Assembly (NCBI GenBank): GCA_963847715.1
Contig: CAWKAZ010000026.1
Location: 248,001 to 312,000 of the forward strand
Source of the DNA: Acidiflorens sp963847715
Lineage (GTDB): Bacteria; Acidobacteriota; Terriglobia; Terriglobales; Acidobacteriaceae
Length of the DNA: 64,000 nucleotides
Reading direction: 5' to 3'
Positions 58,264 through 64,000 of the stretch are shown piece by piece. Each line of letters starts with the position of its first letter. Within the stretch, counting starts at the first letter, position 1. The translations under genes were made by a program, and so were the position numbers. A model generated the notes under the pieces. It did not search any database, was not told where the DNA came from, and saw nothing but the letters and a program-made list of their open reading frames with translations.

Positions 58264-59568
58264 CTACGTCTCGATAAGTGCGGCCCTAACCTTCTTACCC
58301 ACCCGAAGGATCAGCCTTATGGGTACGTTCCTAAAAACAATTGGAAGATGTGGAGAAGTCCAGATCTCTCCCTGCTCGCAGTCCGGTTTGAGAAGCTCTA
58401 CCGAACGAGCTTTGAGCTTTCTTCCGGCGTCGGTGATCGAGTCGGCCAGCCCACACAGAAACAACAAACGGTCGAGTCGTGTCCAGAGATAGACGTCGTC
58501 ACCGGGGCCAGGGGCACCTTCGGACCGAATCTTGGCGTATGGGACCCGTACCTCGTCAATGCTGTCTGGAAGATTGTTTTTCTGAAGTTCCTTGTGTCGC
58601 AGCTTGGCCCAGTCCTCTCCGGCCTTCGCCGCGGCCTCGGCCGAGTGAAAATCCGCCACAATCGATCGCGCCAGTTCCTTCTTCAGCGTCATGGGATGCG
58701 CTTTGCCGCTGGCCGCGTCCGCTTTCATCGCGGCGATCTGCTCCACGCGCACATCCGTCAGCAGCTCGTAATACCGCCACATCATTTCGTCGGAGATCGA
58801 CATCACCTTGCCGTACATTTCGAGCGGCGGTTCGTGAATTCCGATCGCGTTCCCCAGCGATTTCGACATCTTGTTCACGCCGTCGAGTCCTTCGAGGATC
58901 GGAGTCGTCAGCACCACCTGCGATTCCTGCCCATAAGCGCGTTGCAGTTCACGCCCCACCAGCAAGTTGAATTTCTGGTCGGTGCCGCCAAGTTCTACAT
59001 CTGCTTCGAGTGCCACCGAATCGTATCCCTGTGCCAGCGGATACAGCAGTTCGTGAACGGCAATGGGCTTCTCTTCGCGGAAACGCTTGTGGAAGTCTTC
59101 GCGCTCCAGCATCTGCGAAACCGTGTATTTCGCGCAGAGACGAATAAAGTCTTCGGCGCTAAACTTCGAGAACCAGCGGCTATTGAAGTCGACCACGGTT
59201 TTTTCCGGACTGAGAATGCGAAAAACCTGCGCCTTATATGTCTCCGCGTTTTCCAGAATCTGCTCTCGCGTCAGCGGAGGCCGCGTCGCCGAGCGTCCCG
59301 TCGGATCGCCAATCATTCCGGTGAAATCGCCGATCAGGAAGATGACCGTGTGTCCCAAATCCTGAAAATGTTTGAGCTTGCGCATCAGCACCGTGTGCCC
59401 AAGGTGCAGATCGGGAGCAGTCGGATCGAAGCCCGCCTTCACGCGCAGCGGCTTGCCGGTCTTGAGCGAGCGTTCGAGCTTCGCGCGCAATTCGGATTCC
59501 TTGACGATCTCCGCCGCGCCTTTTTTGATATATGCCAGTTGTTCGTCAACTGGTGGAAAGTTAGCCAT
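58264..59568 (-). CDS. tyrS: Tyrosyl-tRNA synthetase
   Basis: TyrRS charges tRNA-Tyr. The 434-aa class I synthetase has the HIGH-like DLHLGHTVLMRKL, GDFTGMIGDPTGRSATRPPL, ELGGTDQKFNLLVGRELQ and the KMSKS loop VNKMSKSLGNAIGI. The C-terminal 90 residues are S4-like (FLCGLADSITDAGRKLKA, then RLILRVGKKVR) but less conserved. A TATAAT box ends 10 nt before the ATG. Confidence 0.95.
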   Translation of the reverse strand: MANFPPVDEQLAYIKKGAAEIVKESELRAKLERSLKTGKPLRVKAGFDPTAPDLHLGHTVLMRKLKHFQDLGHTVIFLIGDFTGMIGDPTGRSATRPPLTREQILENAETYKAQVFRILSPEKTVVDFNSRWFSKFSAEDFIRLCAKYTVSQMLEREDFHKRFREEKPIAVHELLYPLAQGYDSVALEADVELGGTDQKFNLLVGRELQRAYGQESQVVLTTPILEGLDGVNKMSKSLGNAIGIHEPPLEMYGKVMSISDEMMWRYYELLTDVRVEQIAAMKADAASGKAHPMTLKKELARSIVADFHSAEAAAKAGEDWAKLRHKELQKNNLPDSIDEVRVPYAKIRSEGAPGPGDDVYLWTRLDRLLFLCGLADSITDAGRKLKARSVELLKPDCEQGEIWTSPHLPIVFRNVPIRLILRVGKKVRAALIET

Positions 59569-59578
59569 GTCGTTAGTG

Positions 59579-59584
59579 ATTATA
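59579..59584 (-). promoter_or_regulatory. -10 box of tyrS
   Basis: Perfect TATAAT on the minus strand, 10 nt before the ATG. The transcript would begin within a few bases of the start codon. No -35 seen. Confidence 0.45.
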
Positions 59585-59660
59585 GCGATCCGCCCGCATT
59601 CCCCCGTGCACCTCCGTGCACCCCGTGGTTCAAGCTCTTTTTGTCCACCAGCAATGCTCT

Positions 59661-60230
59661 TTAGGAACGCTGCCGATAAAAGCTGAGCGCCGCGTCACTC
59701 TGTGTCAGCTTGCGGCTTCGATGTAATTCTCCAACCGCGTCTCCGGGATCGAATCTTTTTTCGTGTTCCGCGATGACCAGGCTGTCCGCGCCCAGCAATT
59801 TCGATCCAGCCAGCGCGGCGAGCGATTTCGCGTACTCGTCTTGCATGGAGTACGGAGGATCAAGAAACACGTAATCGGCCAGGCCCCCGGAAGACTCCAA
59901 CTGCCGCAGGGCTTTCGCAGCGTCAGTCCTTACGATCTGGAAGCCACGGGCAATCCCGAGCGATCTCAGGTTGGCCGCAATCAAGTCCGCCGCTGCTTTC
60001 GAGGATTCGACGAAATGTACCATCCCCGCGCCCCGGCTGATGGCCTCGATTCCGACCGCGCCCGTCCCGGCATACAAGTCGATCCAGGCGGATCCCGCCA
60101 GCGCCTCTGGATTGCCCGCGCAGAGCACATTGAAAAGAGTCTCGCGCAGGCGGTCCGACGTGGGACGAATGTCCGTTCCCGGCAGCGACCGCAATTGGCG
60201 GCTACGGAATTGGCCAGCAATGACTCTCAT
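59661..60230 (-). CDS. rsmD: 16S rRNA (guanine-966-N2)-methyltransferase
   Basis: RsmD methylates G966 of 16S rRNA in the 30S subunit. The 189-aa protein has MRVIAGQFRSRQLRSLPGTD, RPTSDRLRETLFNVL, the SAM motif WIDLYAGTGAVGIEAISRGA and catalytic DPPY in YVFLDPPYSMQDEYAKSL. It lies 93 bp after tyrS in the reverse direction, on the same strand (upstream of tyrS). Heptamer palindrome K precedes it. Confidence 0.94.
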   Translation of the reverse strand: MRVIAGQFRSRQLRSLPGTDIRPTSDRLRETLFNVLCAGNPEALAGSAWIDLYAGTGAVGIEAISRGAGMVHFVESSKAAADLIAANLRSLGIARGFQIVRTDAAKALRQLESSGGLADYVFLDPPYSMQDEYAKSLAALAGSKLLGADSLVIAEHEKRFDPGDAVGELHRSRKLTQSDAALSFYRQRS

Positions 60231-60254
60231 GATTCGAAAAAAACGTCGTTCGCC

Positions 60255-60304
60255 GCTAGTCGTTGGTCGTTCGCGGTTCGCAAACGACTAGCGACCATCG
60301 ACCA
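60255..60304. repeat. Heptamer palindrome K between rsmD and the protease gene
   Basis: Left arm: GCTAGTC, GTTGGTC, GTTCGCG, GTTCGCA (60255-60282). Right arm: ACGACTA, GCGACCA, TCGACCA (60284-60304). The arms pair, with units of one arm complementary to those of the other. It lies between divergent 5' ends. Confidence 0.75.
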
Positions 60305-60380
60305 TCGGCCGCACTCCCGCCCTTGTCCCTTCGATTTTCGATTTCAGCATCCCCGCAGCGTCAATCGGTGTCTAAGTAGA

Positions 60381-60386
60381 TAGAAT
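60381..60386 (+). promoter_or_regulatory. Candidate -10 box of the site-2 protease gene
   Basis: TAGAAT (5 of 6 of TATAAT) ends 10 nt before the ATG at 60397. The gap holds only GTAGG, a poor ribosome site. Confidence 0.35.
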
Positions 60387-60396
60387 ACTAGTAGGC

Positions 60397-61548
60397 ATGT
60401 CGATGCGTAGTTGGTCCATCCCCGTCGGTCGTCTCTTCGGAATCGAAATTCGTGTTCATTTGACGTTCTTGTTCCTGCTGATTTTCTTATTCTTCACCGG
60501 AGCTGCTTCGCAGGATGCTAACGCCGCTGCACGTGTGCTCGGCCTGGTCGGAATCATTTTCGGCAGTGTGGTGTTGCACGAACTGGGACATGCTCTGGTG
60601 GCGCGTGGATCGGGCATTCCCGCGAAGGCGATTATCTTGCTGCCGATAGGCGGCGTGACTGTTCTTGACGAGGCCCACGCGGTTCCCGATCCGGTCAACG
60701 CATGGCAGCGTGACGTGCGAGTTGCGATTGCGGGGCCGCTGGTGAACCTGTTCATCGCCGGCATAGCGGCGCTGCTGCTGCTCATTGCTATACCGCATTT
60801 CTCGCTCACCACGCGCCCGCTCCTTGATTCCAGCGCGCTCTTGCGGAGTATCGTCTGGGCCAATCTCTATCTCGGGTTGTTTAACCTGTTGCCTGCTTAT
60901 CCCATGGATGGTGGACGCGTCCTGCGGGCTCTGTTTTCAAGGCGAGTCGACATGGTGCGCGCCACGCAGCGTGCCGTCCGCATTGGGAACGTCTTTTCCA
61001 TCCTGATCATCATGGTCGGAATGCTGCTCACCACTCGTGACGAGACGCGCTTCGATGGCTACTGGATGATGATGGTGGGCTTTTTCCTATTTACCGGCGC
61101 GCAGCTCGAAGAGCGTTCGGCCGTGTTTCAATCCGTGCTGCAGAGCGTCCGCCTCGAAGAGGTAATGCTCACCGACTTCGCCACGCTCTCTCCCGCCGAC
61201 ACGCTGGAAGACGCGCTCGAAAAGGCGGTTCACACCCTGCAGGACGATTTTCCGGTGGTGCGAGGCAGCGACATGGTGGGCGTTGTCTCAAGGCAGAAAA
61301 TTCTTGACGCTCTTCGTGCCGAAGGCAATGGCTACGTGCAGGCGGTCATGAACCGTATTTTCGAGGTCGCCGCTAGACAGGAATCGCTGGCGTCGGCTTT
61401 TCGAAAGCTCTCCGCCCGCAATCTCAGCATCATCCCGGTAGTTGACGAGCAGCATCTGGTCGGAATCGTCACCCTGCAGAACCTGATGCACTCCATGTCG
61501 CTGTTAGCCGAAAGCCGCAAGCTGCGCCGCGAAGCGCTCGACTCTTAA
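60397..61548 (+). CDS. Site-2 protease family intramembrane metalloprotease (M50) with CBS domains
   Basis: The 383-aa protein is an M50 zinc protease. The metal site is VVLHELGHALVARGS (HExxH) on the second helix, and the second motif is NLLPAYPMDGGRVLRALF (NPDG-like Asp). Two CBS domains follow (about 250-370; VMLTDFATLSPADTLEDALE and SIIPVVDEQHLVGIVTLQNL), giving a nucleotide-controlled form. Such enzymes cut membrane-bound regulators, e.g. anti-sigma factors; whether it acts on the ECF system at 16-17 kb is speculation. Confidence 0.93.
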   Translation: MSMRSWSIPVGRLFGIEIRVHLTFLFLLIFLFFTGAASQDANAAARVLGLVGIIFGSVVLHELGHALVARGSGIPAKAIILLPIGGVTVLDEAHAVPDPVNAWQRDVRVAIAGPLVNLFIAGIAALLLLIAIPHFSLTTRPLLDSSALLRSIVWANLYLGLFNLLPAYPMDGGRVLRALFSRRVDMVRATQRAVRIGNVFSILIIMVGMLLTTRDETRFDGYWMMMVGFFLFTGAQLEERSAVFQSVLQSVRLEEVMLTDFATLSPADTLEDALEKAVHTLQDDFPVVRGSDMVGVVSRQKILDALRAEGNGYVQAVMNRIFEVAARQESLASAFRKLSARNLSIIPVVDEQHLVGIVTLQNLMHSMSLLAESRKLRREALDS

Positions 61549-61560
61549 ATTTTCATTCCC

Positions 61561-61575
61561 TGTCATCCTGAGCGG
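61561..61575. repeat. Fragment of the GTCATCCTGAGCGAAGC-type repeat
   Basis: TGTCATCCTGAGCGG matches the start of the element at 58159-58223. It lies between two convergent stop codons. Confidence 0.5.
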
Positions 61576-61579
61576 AGAT

Positions 61580-62755
61580 TTAAGTCGTTGCGACGGCTTT
61601 GGCATAGACTTGCTGCGCCGCCCGCACCGCCGACCCGAACTCCACCGGCTTGCCGGTCACCTCGGCGATCACATGTTCGAGCGCTGCGAGCACGCCAATT
61701 GTGTCCATATAATCGTAGTAGCCAATGTGCGCGATGCGGAAGAGCTTTCCTTTCAAGTCCGCATTCCCGTTCGCTACAACAGCTCCAAACTGCTCGCGGA
61801 ACCGTTTGCAGATCGCCGTCGAATCCACACCCTCCGGAGCGGCAACCGCTGTCAACGCCGCCGCCGGAGAACTGCGAGCAAATAACTTCAGCCCCAGTGC
61901 CTCGACGCCGGCGCGAGTCATCGCCGCGCACAATTCCGCATTGGCAACTAGTGCGTCGCGCCCGGCAGCGAGATCACCGTTGCCCATCTGGCGCACATAA
62001 TCGAAAGCCGCGGCCATTCCGGCGAACAGGGAAGTCGCGGGCGTGTAAGCCGCCTCGGCTTTGGCCGCCGCTTTTCGTTCTTTTCGTAGGTCGAAGTAAT
62101 AACGCGGAGAAGTCGTGGTTTCCATCCGCCGCCAGGCCCGCTCGCTGACAGAGCCGTAAGCCAAGCCGGGCGGGATCATCAGCGCCTTCTGCGAGCCGCC
62201 CAGGATGATGTCGATTCCCCAGCCATCCACGTCGAGCCGAGTCGTTCCCAACCCGGTGATTGCGTCGACTACCAGAAGAGTGTCCGGCAAAGCGTGCACG
62301 AGCTTGGCGATGCCTTCGATATCGTGTCGCACTCCGGTCGAACTTTCAGTGGCCTGCACGTAGACGCAACGAGTCTCGGGCGTCAGCTTGCGCCGCACTT
62401 CGTCGAGGGAGAACGTTTCGCCATACGGAGCGGCCACCGTTTCGACCGCGCAGCCAAATGCCTTGACCAGCGAGACCCAGCGTTCAGCGAACTTACCCGC
62501 CGTCAGCACCAGCACTCGATTACCTGGAGATGTCAGGTTCGATACTGAGGCTTCCATGAAACCGGTGCCTGACGAAGTCAGCACCAGCACGTCATTCTTC
62601 GTGCCGATGAATTCCTTCGCGTCGGTCAGCACACGCGTGAACAAAGCGCGGAATTCGGCAGTGCGATGATGCGCACCGAAAGAAGCCATCGCCATCTGTG
62701 CGGAAGGAAGAAGAGGCGTCGGACCGGGAGTGAACAGTCTGTTTTTCTTGAGCAT
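61580..62755 (-). CDS. Class V aminotransferase (serine-pyruvate / alanine-glyoxylate type)
   Basis: The 391-aa PLP enzyme begins MLKKNRLFTPGPTPLLPSAQ, a family hallmark. It has VLVLTSSGTGFMEASVSNLT, the PLP-binding region VDAITGLGTTRLDVDGWGID and the Lys in GSQKALMIPPGLAYGSVS. It exchanges amino groups between small amino acids and glyoxylate or pyruvate; the pair is uncertain. A longer frame to 62836 has no family-like start. It is divergent from the DUF1330 gene. Confidence 0.93.
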   Translation of the reverse strand: MLKKNRLFTPGPTPLLPSAQMAMASFGAHHRTAEFRALFTRVLTDAKEFIGTKNDVLVLTSSGTGFMEASVSNLTSPGNRVLVLTAGKFAERWVSLVKAFGCAVETVAAPYGETFSLDEVRRKLTPETRCVYVQATESSTGVRHDIEGIAKLVHALPDTLLVVDAITGLGTTRLDVDGWGIDIILGGSQKALMIPPGLAYGSVSERAWRRMETTTSPRYYFDLRKERKAAAKAEAAYTPATSLFAGMAAAFDYVRQMGNGDLAAGRDALVANAELCAAMTRAGVEALGLKLFARSSPAAALTAVAAPEGVDSTAICKRFREQFGAVVANGNADLKGKLFRIAHIGYYDYMDTIGVLAALEHVIAEVTGKPVEFGSAVRAAQQVYAKAVATT

Positions 62756-62846
62756 GGGAACTATCAGAATATTCGATGGCCTCAAATTCGGGAAGCGAGT
62801 GTCGAAGGCAGCGGTCAAAATTGCGCAAGCTGCCAAAAGCTAGAGC

Positions 62847-62852
62847 TATAAT
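62847..62852 (+). promoter_or_regulatory. -10 box of the DUF1330 gene, leaderless type
   Basis: A perfect TATAAT, then CCGCCC, then ATG: the start codon would be the first transcribed base. Confidence 0.6.
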
Positions 62853-62858
62853 CCGCCC

Positions 62859-63149
62859 ATGCCTGCTTACTTCTTGGTCGACGTTCGCGAAGTCAAAGAC
62901 ACAGCCGCGATGGCAGACTACCGGACCCGAGTCGGATCTGTCATAGAGAAATTTGGCGGCCGTTTTCTGGTCCGCGGAGGCCCTTTCGAAGTGGTTGAGG
63001 GTGACTGGCGCCCCGTGTTCCCTGTCTTGCTCGAATTTCCCACCATGGAGCAGGCTCGCCGCTGGTACGATTCCGATGACTATCGGGAACTGAAAGAGCT
63101 TCGACTGAAAGCCACGGTGGGGAGCGGAGTGTTCATGGCAGGGTCGTAG
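62859..63149 (+). CDS. DUF1330 family protein
   Basis: The 96-residue protein is a dimeric ferredoxin-like alpha/beta fold of the DUF1330 family: AYFLVDVREVKDTAAMADYR, GRFLVRGGPFEVVEGDWRP and VLLEFPTMEQARRWYDSDDY. The function is not known; relatives resemble stress-response monooxygenase-like proteins. It has no ribosome site and probably a leaderless mRNA. Confidence 0.93.
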   Translation: MPAYFLVDVREVKDTAAMADYRTRVGSVIEKFGGRFLVRGGPFEVVEGDWRPVFPVLLEFPTMEQARRWYDSDDYRELKELRLKATVGSGVFMAGS

Positions 63150-63214
63150 CCAACGAGTTTCGCATCGTGGAAGGTTCCTCCTTGTGTCCCTGTAGTTATC
63201 GCGCTTAGCAGTTC

Positions 63215-63220
63215 TATAAT
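63215..63220 (+). promoter_or_regulatory. -10 box of the YqeY gene, leaderless type
   Basis: A perfect TATAAT, then CCCGTC, then ATG at 63227. The distance and downstream bases match those of the DUF1330 gene. Confidence 0.6.
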
Positions 63221-63226
63221 CCCGTC

Positions 63227-63685
63227 ATGCCCCTAATCGACCAGATCCAGAAAGATATCGTCACCGCCATGAAGGCGCGCGAAGAGGAGCGCCTCTCCTG
63301 CCTTCGTATGGTCAAGACCGCGCTCAAGAACAAAGAGATCGACAAGATGGCTCCGCTCGACGACAAGGAATCGCAGCAGGTGCTCTCCACGTTGATCAAG
63401 CAGCGTAAAGAATCCGTCGAGCAGTTCACCAAGGGCGGACGCCAAGAGATGGCCGACAAAGAAGCGGCTGAAATCAAGTTGATCGAAGCCTACCTCCCCA
63501 AAGCCGCCGGAGAAGAAGAAATATCGGCCGGTGTGCGAGCCGCGATCGCCGAAATGACTCCTCCTCCCGCGATGAAAGATATGGGAACGGTAATGAAGGC
63601 CGCGATGGCTCGCTTCGCCGCCGCTGGAATGCGCGTGGATGGCAAGGTGGTCAGCGAGGTGGTGAAGAAAGAACTGAGCAAGTAG
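63227..63685 (+). CDS. GatB/YqeY domain-containing protein
   Basis: The 152-aa helical protein shows the GatB/YqeY pattern: LIDQIQKDIVTAMKAREEER, LSCLRMVKTALKNKEI, QVLSTLIKQRKESVEQFTKG and IKLIEAYLPKAAGEEEISAG, ending VDGKVVSEVVKKELS. Relatives resemble the tail of GatB and may bind tRNA, but a direct function is not established. The next gene follows immediately (TAG then ATG). Confidence 0.93.
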   Translation: MPLIDQIQKDIVTAMKAREEERLSCLRMVKTALKNKEIDKMAPLDDKESQQVLSTLIKQRKESVEQFTKGGRQEMADKEAAEIKLIEAYLPKAAGEEEISAGVRAAIAEMTPPPAMKDMGTVMKAAMARFAAAGMRVDGKVVSEVVKKELSK

Positions 63686-64000
63686 ATGAAGATTGGCGCC
63701 ATCTACATCATCACGCAAGACTCCCGCTACACGGAAATGCTGCTGAATTCTGCCGCGAGTCTGAAGCGGGTGATGCCGGATTTGCCGATTACGGTGTTCA
63801 GCCAGTTCCCGCTGGAGAGTCCCGACTTCGAGAGCGTGATTCGCGTCGAAGGCTCCGAAGATGGCTTCTACGATAAGACACTGTTTTTCCAACAGACTCC
63901 GTACGAACGAACTTTATTTGTCGATGCCGATATTTACGTCGCCGAGCCGGTTCCCGAGCTGTTTACGATTCTGGATCAGTTCGACGGTGCGGCAACTCAT
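63686..64000 (+). CDS. Glycosyltransferase-like protein, 3' truncated
   Basis: The first 105 residues are visible before the window ends. The sequence MKIGAIYIITQDSRYTEMLL, then LKRVMPDLPITVFSQFPLES, and TLFVDADIYVAEPVPELFTI, has the Rossmann-like start and a D-x-D motif (DAD) of GT-A glycosyltransferases. The donor sugar cannot be told. It starts directly after the YqeY stop codon. Confidence 0.65.
   Translation, partial: MKIGAIYIITQDSRYTEMLLNSAASLKRVMPDLPITVFSQFPLESPDFESVIRVEGSEDGFYDKTLFFQQTPYERTLFVDADIYVAEPVPELFTILDQFDGAATH

Noticed and set aside
58261..59664. Plus-strand 467-aa frame
   Set aside because: It is antisense to tyrS, which has intact HLGH and KMSKS motifs.
1..64000. tRNA or rRNA genes, prophage, insertion sequences
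   Set aside because: No cloverleaf with a TTCGA-type loop, no rRNA-like stretch, no transposase or integrase frame was found by reading; a tRNAscan-SE or Infernal run could still find something missed.

Overview
The window looks like chromosome from a soil-type Acidobacteriota (Terriglobia, Koribacter-like). The grounds are moderately high GC, a TonB-receptor-like protein with an N-terminal carboxypeptidase-regulatory fold, an acidobacterial VWFA-type protein, a serine/threonine kinase fused to TPRs, many secreted proteins of unknown function, and dense intergenic palindromic repeats. This placement rests on gene content; no rRNA or tRNA gene was found. No phage, insertion sequence, integrase or CRISPR array was seen. 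It reads as housekeeping core with scattered accessory genes.

Layout. 1-5.4 kb: the end of a porin gene, then a high-affinity K+ uptake operon (a tiny membrane protein, kdpF, kdpA, kdpB, kdpC). 5.4-11.9 kb: lipid kinase, secreted S10 peptidase, purM-purN, a RidA protein and a histone-H1-like acidic/basic protein. 12-19 kb: a leftward run of envelope genes (FtsX-type permease, lipoprotein, mltG), an ECF sigma/anti-sigma pair with a secreted protein, and an AI-2E-type permease divergent from ruvX. 19-22.4 kb: carD, greA, a CDP-alcohol phosphotransferase and isoaspartyl peptidase. 22.5-28.9 kb: a TonB-like receptor, a porin under a Fur-like box, an RcnR/FrmR-type metal sensor with its own operator, a possible structured RNA and an orphan ABC ATPase. 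29-37.4 kb: hemL, a secreted chitin/peptidoglycan-type pair (polysaccharide deacetylase, GH18), a deoxynucleoside kinase, and panB-lipoprotein-panC. 37.6-46.4 kb: kinase-TPR, DNA glycosylase, a peroxiredoxin with an in-frame UGA at its active-site cysteine, HTH regulator and purH. 46.7-64 kb: TPR protein, dGTPase-like enzyme, hydrolase, sugar dehydrogenase, two frameshifted genes (OmpA family, SRPBCC), ogt, amino-acid permease, amidase, tyrS, rsmD, site-2 protease, aminotransferase, DUF1330, YqeY and the start of a glycosyltransferase.

Main discoveries. (1) The Bcp-type peroxiredoxin at 41325-41786 (minus) has UGA exactly where the peroxidatic Cys belongs. A small hairpin with a GUU loop starts its loop 17 nt after the UGA, so it is best read as a selenoprotein. 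(2) At least ten intergenic sites carry tandem repeats with a strict 7-base period (one has period 8), usually as two facing arms. The heptamer differs between sites but matches between arms of one site. The arrays sit on gene ends, and at panB and purH they supply promoter bases. (3) Several genes have a -10 box exactly 6 nt before the ATG, which suggests leaderless transcripts.
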